DNA of 46,905 bases, taken from the NCBI GenBank assembly GCA_017465665.1, contig JAFTVU010000010.1, positions 1 through 46,905 on the forward strand. Direction: 5' to 3'. The translations under genes and the position numbers were made by a program. Source of the stretch: Oscillospiraceae bacterium. Its GTDB lineage: Bacteria > Bacillota > Clostridia > Oscillospirales > Ruminococcaceae. The first letter of the stretch is position 1. The number at the start of each line of letters is the position of its first letter. Under the pieces are notes generated by a model, which saw nothing but the letters and a program-made list of their open reading frames with translations, ran no database searches and was not told the DNA's origin. Of the stretch, positions 1-8,423 are shown in pieces.

Positions 1-2
1 CC

Positions 3-1823
3 AGAGGTACAACTGATACACTCGGCTGTACTAAACCCAGACAGATCGTTTACGGCGTTCAGATGAAAACCACAACTCCTAACATGTCCCAGTCTGGCTT
101 CACATTCTCCGACAGCATCTACGATATTGCTATCTATGGTGAGGGCTTCTTCCAGCTGATGGACGGCGGCGGAAACACATTCTACACAAGAGCAGGTGTG
201 TTCAACGTTGATGAGCAGGGCTACCTCGTAAGTGCTGAGGGTTATCACGTTCTCGGCGTATCGGGTGATTCCACAAACCAGCCCGCAGGCTCTGAGATGA
301 TCCGTATTACAGTTCCCCAGACAGAGGCTAAGTGCTCCTCTTCCACAAAGGTAGTAAACGGCGTTGACGTTACCATTTCCGTTTCCGCACCCTCTGACAA
401 CACAGATATGTCTGTAACCTTTACAAACAGCGAATTCCCTTATGCTACATACGCTAACGGAATCCTCAATATCTTCTTCAACATGGATCAGCAGTATGAG
501 TCTGATGACGCATTTGAGTCTGCTATCCAGTCCGCTATCGCAGCAGGTGGTGTTACACTTCCTGATGATGTTGAGCTGAAGTTTGAGTTTGGCTCCGTTC
601 CCGATGATACATCCGCAAAGATCGCTACAAACAGCGTAACAGGCTGGAGCGCTACCACCACCAAGGCTTCTGGTGAGGAAGTATACCGCAACGCTACAAC
701 TCAGGAGGTAGAGGCTATCCTCGGCTTCCAGGGCAATGACGACAGCATGAAGGGTGAGACCGTAGCAGTTGAGTATACCGCAGGCTCTACAGCTGATACC
801 ACAGCAGAGTACACAGCCGGTACAGGCTGGACCATTTCCATGAACCAGACCACAACTGCTTCCGATATCAACAAGGCTATCAAGAAGTGGATCGAAGAGC
901 ATCCCGATGAAGATATCCCCGAGCTGACCTGCTCCAAGTTCGTATCTCCTCCCGGCGATACCGATAAGGAGACCGCTTTTGACGGTATGTCTATTCCGCT
1001 GGAGTGCGGCGACAGCAGCGTAAGCTTCAAGGTTGGTGCTACTGAGGCAGGCGAATTCGGCAACAACTACAAGGTAACATTTGCATATTCCGCAAGTTAT
1101 GGCAACACAAAGGCTGTATGGGATGAGAACAACCTCACTCTGACAGTATGCAACGATACAACGATGGATCAGCTGCAGGAAGCTATCAACACCGCTGCTG
1201 CAGGCGATCCCAAGAAGCTTCTGTATCTCACAGGTCTTGAGAATGTACTGGGTTCTGCCGCTTACACAGCTCCCGACGGTACACAGATCGCAGAGGTAGC
1301 TACAGACGCCGATACCGTTATGAACGCAGCTGCAAGAGAGGCATTCTTTGGTGCTAACCCCGCAGTTTCTCTCGGCGGCGGTAAGGACAGCTTCTACACA
1401 GAGGTGGCAAAGTTCCTGACCACATTCAACCTGACAGACGGTCGCAAGGGCTCTGAGCAGAGCTACAAGGATCTTGAGAACATCACAGTTCAGTCTGACG
1501 GTACTATCCTCGGCTACCACGCTGTTCATGGCGACATGGTACTTGGCAGAATCGATATCGCTACCTTTGATAACCCCAACGGTCTTTCTCAGGCGGGCGG
1601 CACTATGTTCCAGGAAACTGTTGCTTCAGGTGCAGCTAAGCTTGCTATCGCAGGCGGCGGGGGCGCAGGCGAGGTAGTTGCAGGTGCACTGGAAATGTCC
1701 AACGTTGACCTTTCTCAGGAGTTTACAGACATGATCACCACACAGAGAGGCTATCAGGCTAACTCCAGAGTTATCACAACATCCGATACAATGCTTGAGG
1801 AGCTTCTTAACCTCAAGAGATAA
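3..1823 (+). CDS. flgE: Flagellar hook protein FlgE, 5'-truncated by window edge
   Basis: FlgE polymerises into the hook, the universal joint outside the cell between rod and filament. The reading frame is open to the left edge, so the N-terminus is missing and the first visible ATG (63) is not the start. The first visible residues (QIVYGVQMKTTTPNMSQSGF) belong to the hook D0/D1 region. The C-terminus (NVDLSQEFTDMITTQRGYQA, then NSRVITTSDTML) is the conserved FlgE/F/G coiled-coil end. Between them lies a long, poorly conserved Thr/Ala-rich insert of about 400 residues, expected for the surface-exposed D2/D3 domains. Codon use is strongly biased, as for an abundant structural protein. flbD follows after 88 nt that contain a hairpin. 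Confidence 0.93.
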   Translation, partial: RGTTDTLGCTKPRQIVYGVQMKTTTPNMSQSGFTFSDSIYDIAIYGEGFFQLMDGGGNTFYTRAGVFNVDEQGYLVSAEGYHVLGVSGDSTNQPAGSEMIRITVPQTEAKCSSSTKVVNGVDVTISVSAPSDNTDMSVTFTNSEFPYATYANGILNIFFNMDQQYESDDAFESAIQSAIAAGGVTLPDDVELKFEFGSVPDDTSAKIATNSVTGWSATTTKASGEEVYRNATTQEVEAILGFQGNDDSMKGETVAVEYTAGSTADTTAEYTAGTGWTISMNQTTTASDINKAIKKWIEEHPDEDIPELTCSKFVSPPGDTDKETAFDGMSIPLECGDSSVSFKVGATEAGEFGNNYKVTFAYSASYGNTKAVWDENNLTLTVCNDTTMDQLQEAINTAAAGDPKKLLYLTGLENVLGSAAYTAPDGTQIAEVATDADTVMNAAAREAFFGANPAVSLGGGKDSFYTEVAKFLTTFNLTDGRKGSEQSYKDLENITVQSDGTILGYHAVHGDMVLGRIDIATFDNPNGLSQAGGTMFQETVASGAAKLAIAGGGGAGEVVAGALEMSNVDLSQEFTDMITTQRGYQANSRVITTSDTMLEELLNLKR

Positions 1824-1863
1824 TTTCACTGCTGAGTGAACTATTGAACTGAATTAATGGCGG

Positions 1864-1889
1864 AGCCCCCGTCTTTCGGGGCGGGGGCG
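1864..1889 (+). other. GC-rich hairpin between flgE and flbD
   Basis: GCCCCC at 1865-1870 pairs with GGGGGC at 1883-1888. An alternative inner stem uses CCCCG at 1867-1871 and CGGGG at 1877-1881, so two mutually exclusive folds share bases. No U-run follows, so this is not a clean intrinsic terminator. It more likely protects the abundant flgE message or attenuates read-through into flbD. Confidence 0.55.
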
Positions 1890-1911
1890 TGCTGTTTCAG
1901 AGGTAAAAAAT

Positions 1912-2136
1912 ATGATATTTGTTACAAAGCTTGACGGTAAGCAGTTCCTGCTTAATGAGCAGCTGATAGAGACCGTCACAGAAACTCCCGATACGGTGAT
2001 CGTATTGTCGAACGGGCACAGCTACATCGTCCGTGAGAGCATGAAGGAGCTTCAGACAAAAATACTCGAATACAACAGGAATCAGCGGCGGCGCATGCAA
2101 AGGCGCAGACAGTCCGACGAAGAGCCTTTGACATAA
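1912..2136 (+). CDS. flbD: FlbD family flagellar protein
   Basis: This is a 74-residue protein of the FlbD family, a small protein found between flgE and motA in many Firmicute and spirochete flagellar operons; its molecular role is poorly defined. The family pattern is clear: MIFVTKLDGKQFLLNEQLIE, then ETPDTVIVLSNGHSYIVRES. The last 20 or so residues are Arg/Gln-rich (RNQRRRMQRRRQ) and basic. The start is ATG 1912 with a weak AGAGG upstream. It lies in the expected place before motA. The family call is strong; no function is claimed beyond association with the flagellum. Confidence 0.88.
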   Translation: MIFVTKLDGKQFLLNEQLIETVTETPDTVIVLSNGHSYIVRESMKELQTKILEYNRNQRRRMQRRRQSDEEPLT

Positions 2137-2197
2137 ACGGACGAGCTAACAGCTCCCGAGACAATATATTTACTAACAGAAAAGCGAGGGATATATT

Positions 2198-2971
2198 TTG
2201 AATATTTCACTTATTATCGGATGGGTAATGGCATTCGGTCTGGTTATTTTCGGTATATACGATGGTGGTTCGATTAGCTCGTTTATTGAGATCGCGTCGC
2301 TTGCTATTACGGTTGGCGGTACGATAGCCTGCCTTATTGCTTCCTTTCCGCTGTCCTATCTGGCAGGAGTGCCCAAGAAATTTGCCATGGCGCTGTTTCC
2401 TAAGAAGTACAAGCCCGAAAAGTACATAGATGAGATAGTTGAATACGCAAAGATCGCAAGAGGACGCGGTCTGCTGGCACTGGAAGAGAGCGCAAATAAC
2501 TGTAAGGATCCTTTTATGAAGTCTGCGCTCATGCTCATCGTAGACGCTAACGATGCCGACAAGGTTCGCGGAATGCTGGATGACGCTATCAGCTTCATGG
2601 TCGAGCGTCACGAAAACGGACGTGCGTTTTTTGAAAAGGGCGTAGGTATATTCCCCGCATTCGGTATGCTGGGTACGCTGGTTGGTCTGGTAAACATGCT
2701 GGCTACCATGGATTCTAACCCTGATGGTCTTGCAGGCGGTATGGCTACTGCCCTTATCACCACATTCTACGGCTCGCTCTTTGCAAACGTGCTGTTTGCG
2801 CCTCTCGCTTCCGCGCTCAAGAATACTCATGAGGATGAGCTGCTCTGTATGCAGATCATCGAGGAGGGAGTGCTTGCTATCGCAGCAGGCTCAAACCCCA
2901 GATATATCCAGGAGAAGCTCGAATTTATGCTTCCTAAGAACAAGAAAAAGTCTGACGGCGGCAGCAAGTAA
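2198..2971 (+). CDS. motA: Flagellar motor stator protein MotA
   Basis: MotA and MotB form the inner-membrane stator that converts ion flow into torque on the rotor. The 257-residue length is normal. Hydrophobic segments lie near residues 4-21, 28-50, about 150-172 and 180-200, with the charged cytoplasmic loop that contacts FliG between the second and third. The segment FPAFGMLGTLVGLVNMLATM is the conserved MotA/TolQ/ExbB core. Translation starts at TTG 2198, since GCGAGGG lies at the right distance upstream and no in-frame ATG fits. motB follows after 132 nt that hold a promoter-like sequence. Confidence 0.96.
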   Translation: MNISLIIGWVMAFGLVIFGIYDGGSISSFIEIASLAITVGGTIACLIASFPLSYLAGVPKKFAMALFPKKYKPEKYIDEIVEYAKIARGRGLLALEESANNCKDPFMKSALMLIVDANDADKVRGMLDDAISFMVERHENGRAFFEKGVGIFPAFGMLGTLVGLVNMLATMDSNPDGLAGGMATALITTFYGSLFANVLFAPLASALKNTHEDELLCMQIIEEGVLAIAAGSNPRYIQEKLEFMLPKNKKKSDGGSK

Positions 2972-3012
2972 TAAAAAAATCCGAGAAATTTCAAAAAAAT
3001 CTTCTAAAGTAT

Positions 3013-3041
3013 TTGCAAAATCCGCAAATATATGTTACAAT
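3013..3041 (+). promoter_or_regulatory. Sigma-A-like promoter between motA and motB
   Basis: TTGCAA (3013-3018) and TACAAT (3036-3041) are separated by exactly 17 nt in an AT-rich stretch. This could give motB and the switch/export genes transcription independent of the flgE-side promoter. Weak complementarity between AGGTG near 3051 and CACCT near 3077 lies downstream in the leader. Confidence 0.55.
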
Positions 3042-3103
3042 AATATAATAGGTGTGGTGTAATTGATTGTTCGCCCACCTGTTAAGGAAAAGGAGGGCGC
3101 GTC

Positions 3104-4129
3104 GTGGCAAAATTGCAGAAAAAGCCGCAGGAAAATCATGATAATGACTGGCTTAATACATATGCCGACATGGTTACACTGCTGCTTACCTTCTTCGTAA
3201 TGCTGTACGCTTCTTCAAGCCTTGATGAACAGAAATGGCAGTACATATATCAGGCGTTCCAGTCCAGAGGCAAGTACCTGAATGAATACGTCGATCATCC
3301 CGAGCATACCAAGGATGAGGGCAGCTACGTTCAGGATGAGGATCCGTCCCAGGCGGGCGGTGAGGGCGAGCTCCCCCAGAGCTTCGATAAGCTTTATGTG
3401 TATCTTTCCGATTATGTGGAGCAAAACGAGCTCTCCAATCAGATCTCTGTTTCCAAGGACTCGGCGCATATATACATCCGTTTTGACAGCAGCGTTTTCT
3501 TTGAGGGCAACAGCGCAACACTGAAGCCTGAGGGTATGGATATCATCGATGGCATATCCCCCGGTATAAGGGCGGTACGCAGCTCTATTGAGAGAATGAC
3601 AGTCAGCGGACATACCGCTTACGGTATATCCGAGGTGAATGACTGGCAGCTTTCTTCTGACCGTGCTGTTAGCGTTGTTAATTATATGGAGTTCAGAACA
3701 GTGCTGGACAGCAGTCAGTTCAGAACTTCGGGCGTAGGTCCTCACGAGCCTGTTGCAGATAATGAAACAGCAGAGGGCAGAGCAAAGAACCGCCGTGTTG
3801 AGATGGTCATTCTGAGAAACGACGCGGATCTGACTGATCCTCAGGTGGTTCAGGATATCCTCAAGCACGATTACGGTCTCTTCTCCGATCAGATAGATCC
3901 CGATGATCAGACTGAGGACGAGAGCAAGCTGCCTAATGATTCCGCACAGGGTATCATCAACTCCATTGAGAGCCTGTTCCCGAGCGGCAGCACAGTTAGC
4001 AGCACTGACGGCATTACAGGCCCGTTCATTTATGATGAATTTGCAAACTTCATCAAGTCCGAGGACACCGCAGCAGAGGCTGACGCAGCCCCTGCTGATG
4101 ATGACGCCGCGGACGCAGATGCAGAGTAA
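3104..4129 (+). CDS. motB: Flagellar motor stator protein MotB, with C-terminal extension
   Basis: MotB is the peptidoglycan-anchored stator subunit. Residues 15-40 are the single membrane helix (DWLNTYADMVTLLLTFFVML), with Asp22 as the expected ion-binding residue. An OmpA-like peptidoglycan-binding domain covers about 130-250, with SGHTAYG, the LSSDRA segment and the signature GRAKNRRVEMVI. About 85 further residues follow this domain, acidic and Ala-rich at the end (AAEADAAPADDDAADADAE), so the protein is long for the family. Start is GTG 3104, placed by AAGGAGG at 3090-3096. The acidic tail is an oddity rather than evidence of a different function. Confidence 0.95.
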   Translation: MAKLQKKPQENHDNDWLNTYADMVTLLLTFFVMLYASSSLDEQKWQYIYQAFQSRGKYLNEYVDHPEHTKDEGSYVQDEDPSQAGGEGELPQSFDKLYVYLSDYVEQNELSNQISVSKDSAHIYIRFDSSVFFEGNSATLKPEGMDIIDGISPGIRAVRSSIERMTVSGHTAYGISEVNDWQLSSDRAVSVVNYMEFRTVLDSSQFRTSGVGPHEPVADNETAEGRAKNRRVEMVILRNDADLTDPQVVQDILKHDYGLFSDQIDPDDQTEDESKLPNDSAQGIINSIESLFPSGSTVSSTDGITGPFIYDEFANFIKSEDTAAEADAAPADDDAADADAE

Positions 4130-4162
4130 AATATATTCTAATTATTCCGAGGGGGGATCACG

Positions 4163-5152
4163 ATGGCTGACGTACTGACGCAAGCGCAGATCGATGAGAT
4201 GCTGAGAAACGTCGCAGCCGGAGCAGCTCCTGTGGTTACTCAGAAAGAGGAAGAGAAGATCAAGGAATACGACTTCCGTGCTCCTAAGAAGTTCACCAAG
4301 GAACAGATAAAGGTCCTTGACAGTATCTTTGAGAACTATGCACGTCTTATGTCGTCATACCTTACAGGTCTGCTCAGACTCTACTGCAGGGTAACGCTCG
4401 TCAGCATTGAGGAGCAGCGTTACAGTGAGTTCAATAACGCACTGCCCGATTATGTAATGATGGGCATGGTCGATATGGGCATCGTCAATGACGAGGTCAG
4501 TGAGACCAACGTTATCGTTCAGGTATCAAACGCTATCACCTACACCATGATAGACAGATTGCTGGGCGGTAAGGGTGAATATCGTGATGTAAACCGCGAT
4601 TTCACAGAAATAGAAATAACTATCATGAATGACGTTATGGCTTCGCTTGCAAAGCTGCTGCAGGAGCCGTGGTCAATGCATATCGAGCTTAATCCCAAGC
4701 TGATCGGTATTGAGACGAACTCGCGTGTGGTACAGACGATAGGTCATGAGGACACGGTAATCATCGTTGCCCTTGAGGTTGAGATAAACGGCGTCAAGTC
4801 CGTTGTATCGGTATGTATCCCTGCGATAAATCTCGATGAGATCATGGGCAAGTTTATACCCCGTTATTCGTCAACCAAGCGTAAGACGGACGCTAACCGC
4901 GAGGCAGAGCGCCGCGACAGCATCATGACAGGTATCAGCACCACCGATCTTGATATCACAGCTGTTCTCGGTGAGATCAATCTGGATCTGTACGAGGTGC
5001 TGACGCTTCAGGTGAATGATGTTATTCCGCTGGGTAAGAACATCAATTCCAACGTTCAGGTGAGAGTCGGCGGCAAGCTTTGGTGCGACGGCAAGATGGG
5101 AACGTATAACAACAAAAAAGCTATTATGATAGATAATTTTATTCAGAATTGA
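4163..5152 (+). CDS. fliM: Flagellar motor switch protein FliM
   Basis: FliM is the C-ring subunit that receives phospho-CheY and switches rotation. The N-terminal LTQAQIDEML (residues 5-14) is the CheY-P binding peptide, followed by the CheC-like middle domain and a C-terminal SpoA domain ending in GKMGTYNNKKAIMIDNFIQN. The 329-residue length is normal. ATG 4163 is preceded by GAGGGGGG. The gene lies between motB and fliY; fliL, which often sits just before fliM, is not present. Confidence 0.97.
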   Translation: MADVLTQAQIDEMLRNVAAGAAPVVTQKEEEKIKEYDFRAPKKFTKEQIKVLDSIFENYARLMSSYLTGLLRLYCRVTLVSIEEQRYSEFNNALPDYVMMGMVDMGIVNDEVSETNVIVQVSNAITYTMIDRLLGGKGEYRDVNRDFTEIEITIMNDVMASLAKLLQEPWSMHIELNPKLIGIETNSRVVQTIGHEDTVIIVALEVEINGVKSVVSVCIPAINLDEIMGKFIPRYSSTKRKTDANREAERRDSIMTGISTTDLDITAVLGEINLDLYEVLTLQVNDVIPLGKNINSNVQVRVGGKLWCDGKMGTYNNKKAIMIDNFIQN

Positions 5153-5165
5153 GGTATGATAACTG

Positions 5166-6350
5166 ATGGCAAACGAAGTGGATACAAACGTTGAATTCAG
5201 CACATACGAAATAGACGCAGTAGGCGAGATACTTAATATCAGTATGGGCGCTGCTGCTACCGCTGTTTCGGAGCTGCTGAACGCAAAGGTCTGGATCACC
5301 ACGCCTCAGGTAAGCGTGGCAAAGGTCGCTGAGCTCAACTATACTCGTCTTGAGCCTGCTATCTGCGTTAAGATCGTGTATGTAGCTGGTATCACGGGCG
5401 TTAATATGATGGTGCTCAAGCAGGATGATGTTCAGATGATCCTTAATCAGCTGATGGGCAATCCGCTCGTTATCTCTCCCGATTTCGAGTTCGATGAGCT
5501 GAATATCAGCGCTGTTTCCGAGGTAATGAATCAGATGATGGGTGCTTCGGCTACCGCTCTGTCAGACCTGCTGGGAACTTCCGTGGATATCTCCACTCCC
5601 ACACCTTACATAATCGAGAAAACAAACTTCTGCGAGCTTTCAGAGCTCAGTCCCGAGGAAACGATAGTCGCAGTTACTTTCAACCTCAACGTTGACGGAG
5701 TAATGAACAGTGAGTTCATGTCCATCATGTCGGTAGATCTTGCTAAGACGCTTTCCGGCAAGATGATAGACAGCTTCCAGCCTGAGCCCGAGCCCGAGCC
5801 TGCTCCCGCACCTGCACCTGCAGCTCCTGCGGCAGCACCCGCTGCTCCTGCAGCACCTGCACCTGCCGCTCCTATGGCAGCCGCACCTGCTGCAATGCCT
5901 CAGCAGCCTGCAGCATATCAGATGCCGCCTCAGCAGATGGCTTATCCGCCTCAGCAGGCAGGCTATGGATATCCCCCTCAGTATGCGGCTTACGGTGCTT
6001 ATCCGCCGCCTGTACCCCCCGTCAACATCCAGAATGCACAGTTGCATCAGTTTGATAATGTTGATTACGGTCTTCCTACCGATCAGCAGGATAACCTGAA
6101 GCTCCTGATGGGCGTTCCGCTGGAGATCTCCGTAGAGATCGGAACGGCAAAGCGCAAGGTCAAGGATATTCTGGATTTCACACAGGGAACGATCATCGAA
6201 CTGGAGCGTCAGGCAGGCGCACCTGTTGATGTGGTCGTAAACGGCAACCTCATCGCTCGCGGTGACGTGGTCGTTATCGATGATAACTTCGCTGTAAGAA
6301 TCACCGAAATAGTGAAATCCAAGTTCATGGATAGTCTTGGTAAGGAATAA
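5166..6350 (+). CDS. fliY: Flagellar motor switch phosphatase FliY
   Basis: FliY is the Firmicute form of FliN: a C-ring subunit that also dephosphorylates CheY-P. Residues 1-200 are a CheC-like domain with two intact active-site patterns, D17-E21-N24 (DAVGEILNISMG) and S115-E119-N122 (SAVSEVMNQMMG). Residues 205-287 form a very Pro/Ala/Gln/Tyr-rich linker. Residues 310-385 are the FliN/SpoA domain (LLMGVPLEISVEIG, ending near FAVRITEIV). Start is ATG 5166, only 13 nt after fliM. The linker is low complexity, so alignment there would mislead. Confidence 0.96.
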   Translation: MANEVDTNVEFSTYEIDAVGEILNISMGAAATAVSELLNAKVWITTPQVSVAKVAELNYTRLEPAICVKIVYVAGITGVNMMVLKQDDVQMILNQLMGNPLVISPDFEFDELNISAVSEVMNQMMGASATALSDLLGTSVDISTPTPYIIEKTNFCELSELSPEETIVAVTFNLNVDGVMNSEFMSIMSVDLAKTLSGKMIDSFQPEPEPEPAPAPAPAAPAAAPAAPAAPAPAAPMAAAPAAMPQQPAAYQMPPQQMAYPPQQAGYGYPPQYAAYGAYPPPVPPVNIQNAQLHQFDNVDYGLPTDQQDNLKLLMGVPLEISVEIGTAKRKVKDILDFTQGTIIELERQAGAPVDVVVNGNLIARGDVVVIDDNFAVRITEIVKSKFMDSLGKE

Positions 6351-6398
6351 AATTAATTAACACTTATTTAAATTAATACATTCAAGGAGAATATTGTA

Positions 6399-6761
6399 AT
6401 GGACAAGAAGATATTATTAGTTGACGACGCTGCTTTCATGAGAATGCTTATTAAGGACACTCTGACAAAGAACGGCTACACAAACATCCTCGAGGCTGCC
6501 GATGGCGCTATCGCTTGTGATGTATACGCTTCCGAAAAGCCCGATCTCGTTATCATGGATATCACAATGCCTAACAAGACTGGTATCGAAGCTCTCAAGG
6601 ATATCAAGGGCTCCGATCCCATGGCTAAGGTAGTAATGTGCTCCGCAATGGGTCAGGAAGCAATGGTAGTTGAAGCTATCAAGCTGGGCGCGCTGGACTT
6701 CATCGTTAAGCCCTTCAAGCCCGACAGAATCCTGCAGACTGTCAAGAAAGTCCTCGGCTAA
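6399..6761 (+). CDS. cheY: Chemotaxis response regulator CheY
   Basis: This is a 120-residue stand-alone receiver domain. The acidic pair is D9/D10, the phosphorylation site is D54 (LVIMDITMP), the switch Ser is S82 and the conserved Lys is K104 (VKPF). It carries no output domain, as expected for a protein that acts by binding FliM. The good ribosome site AAGGAGA precedes ATG 6399. It follows fliY after an AT-rich 48 nt gap, and a terminator lies directly after it. Its phosphatases FliY and CheC are in the same operon; the kinase CheA is not in the window. Confidence 0.95.
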   Translation: MDKKILLVDDAAFMRMLIKDTLTKNGYTNILEAADGAIACDVYASEKPDLVIMDITMPNKTGIEALKDIKGSDPMAKVVMCSAMGQEAMVVEAIKLGALDFIVKPFKPDRILQTVKKVLG

Positions 6762-6772
6762 TCAATAAATCA

Positions 6773-6812
6773 CCAAGGCGGGGGAGAAACATCCCGCCTT
6801 TTGGCTTTTTTC
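6773..6812 (+). terminator. Intrinsic terminator after cheY
   Basis: CCAAGGCGGG (6773-6782) pairs with CCCGCCTTTTGG (6793-6804), allowing a small bulge, and is followed by CTTTTTTC. It would partly uncouple the cheY-proximal genes from fliO and the export genes downstream, although no obvious new promoter lies before fliO. Confidence 0.75.
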
Positions 6813-6857
6813 AAAGAGGGATAAATTTCCGCATTTTTCAGGAAAGGAGAACGCGTT

Positions 6858-7193
6858 TTGCAATATTTTCAGATGATAATGGCACTTATCGGAGTGCTCG
6901 CGCTGGTGTTTGCACTGTTCTGGCTGATGAAGAAGCTCAACAAGCATGTGATGGTCGCGGACAGCCGCAATATGAAGATACTGGAACGTATAAATCTCGG
7001 TCCTGATAAGATGCTGTTGCTGGTGAGCATCTGCGGCAAGTGCATGGTGCTTGGAGTAACTTCAAACCACACCGAGAAGATATGTGATCTTGAGCAGACC
7101 GAAGAGGAGCTGACACAGCTCTCTGAGGGTAATCCCTCATTCGGGGAGAGCTTTAAGACGGTTCTCGGCAATATGATGAACAAGAACAAATAA
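6858..7193 (+). CDS. fliO: Flagellar export protein FliO/FliZ
   Basis: FliO helps assemble the FliP/FliR core of the flagellar export gate. The protein has 111 residues: one N-terminal membrane helix (about 3-24, ending KKLNK) and a small cytoplasmic domain with the typical MKILERINLGPDKMLLLVSI pattern and GKCMVLGVT. Start is TTG 6858, chosen because AAAGGAGA lies 7 nt upstream and the helix begins at once. Its place just before fliP supports the call, which would be weak from sequence alone because FliO proteins diverge. Confidence 0.88.
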   Translation: MQYFQMIMALIGVLALVFALFWLMKKLNKHVMVADSRNMKILERINLGPDKMLLLVSICGKCMVLGVTSNHTEKICDLEQTEEELTQLSEGNPSFGESFKTVLGNMMNKNK

Positions 7194-7206
7194 TAGGAGG
7201 AGCGTT

Positions 7207-8100
7207 GTGATAAAACAGCTTATCAATACAGATAAAAAGCTCGTTGTGAGATTTGTCGTTTCGCTGCTCCTGTGTGTGGTACTTGCTTTGATGTTTATGG
7301 GAGTATCCGCAATGGCGGAAACTGTCGAAGCAGAAGCGGCGGCACAGACAGCGGAATCAGGCTTTGAGGCAGGCGATTACCTCGATACAGATCCTGTTTA
7401 TGTGGGTGATGAGCCCGGCTCGTCCGTACTTCAGGAGCTGGTAGGCGTTGATGCGTCCCAGCCGCTGGAGGTCATCCTGCTGCTGACGCTGCTTGCGCTT
7501 GCACCGTCGCTGCTGATAATGATGACCAGCTTTACCCGTATCATCATCGTGCTGAGCTTTTTAAGAAGCGCGATGCAGACCCAGACAACACCGCCCAACA
7601 TGGTGCTGACAGGTATGGCGCTGCTTCTGACATTGTTCATTATGGCGCCTGTTTTCACTGAGATAAACGAGGTAGCGTATCAGCCGTATGTAAACGGCGA
7701 GATGACCACTGAGGAAGCGCTTGACGCGGCTGCTGTGCCCATCAAGACCTTTATGCTGAATCAGACCACCAATGATGATCTGCAGTTTTTCATTGAGCTA
7801 GGCAATATCGAAGAGCCTGAGGGCGGCTTCACCGAGGAATACATACAGAACGATCTCAGCCTTACTGTTATCATACCATCGTTTATGATAAGCGAGCTGA
7901 AAAGAGCGTTCCAGATAGGCTTCCTGCTGTTTATACCGTTCCTTGTTATCGATCTTGTTGTCGGCAGTACGCTGATGTCTATGGGTATGATGATGCTGCC
8001 GCCTGCGATGATCTCAATGCCGTTCAAGATATTGGTATTTGTATTAGCAGATGGCTGGAACCTGCTGATCGGCTCTATCGTTTCAGGCTATAACTTATAG
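7207..8100 (+). CDS. fliP: Flagellar type III export gate protein FliP
   Basis: FliP forms the core channel of the flagellar export gate with FliQ and FliR. The conserved body begins near residue 75 (LEVILLLTLLALAPSLLIMM) and includes MTSFTRIIIVLSFLRSAMQT and the end region LLPPAMISMPFKILVFVLAD. In front is an 80-residue extension with a hydrophobic segment (about 13-36) and an acidic Ala-rich stretch, consistent with the cleaved signal peptide of many FliP proteins, though long. Start is GTG 7207 with AGGAGG upstream, 13 nt after fliO. Confidence 0.96.
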   Translation: MIKQLINTDKKLVVRFVVSLLLCVVLALMFMGVSAMAETVEAEAAAQTAESGFEAGDYLDTDPVYVGDEPGSSVLQELVGVDASQPLEVILLLTLLALAPSLLIMMTSFTRIIIVLSFLRSAMQTQTTPPNMVLTGMALLLTLFIMAPVFTEINEVAYQPYVNGEMTTEEALDAAAVPIKTFMLNQTTNDDLQFFIELGNIEEPEGGFTEEYIQNDLSLTVIIPSFMISELKRAFQIGFLLFIPFLVIDLVVGSTLMSMGMMMLPPAMISMPFKILVFVLADGWNLLIGSIVSGYNL

Positions 8101-8140
8101 CGCTGCTGTATTCTTGATCTTATGAAAGGAGATGTGACGA

Positions 8141-8413
8141 ATGACTCAGGATATCGTAATGGAGATCATCCGCGAGGCTGTCATGCTTGCATTCAAGCTG
8201 GCGCTCCCTGTGCTTCTTGTTGCTATGATAGTCGGTCTGGTCATTGCCATCCTACAGGCTGCGACTCAGATCCACGAGCAGACGCTGTCCTTTGCGCCTA
8301 AGGCAGTTGCAGTGGGACTTGCATTGTTCTTCATGGCGCCCTGGATGACAAATGAGTGTATAGATTTCGTCCATTTTATTTTCGAGAAGATACAGCAGAT
8401 CCCCATAACGTGA
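8141..8413 (+). CDS. fliQ: Flagellar export gate protein FliQ
   Basis: This is a 90-residue, two-helix membrane protein of the export gate. The pattern is typical: LPVLLVAMIVGLVIAILQAA, then TQIHEQTLSFAPKAVAVG, and a second helix ending in PWM. ATG 8141 follows AAAGGAGATG. It sits between fliP and fliR with only 10 nt to fliR. Confidence 0.96.
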   Translation: MTQDIVMEIIREAVMLAFKLALPVLLVAMIVGLVIAILQAATQIHEQTLSFAPKAVAVGLALFFMAPWMTNECIDFVHFIFEKIQQIPIT

Positions 8414-8423
8414 GGACGCTGCC

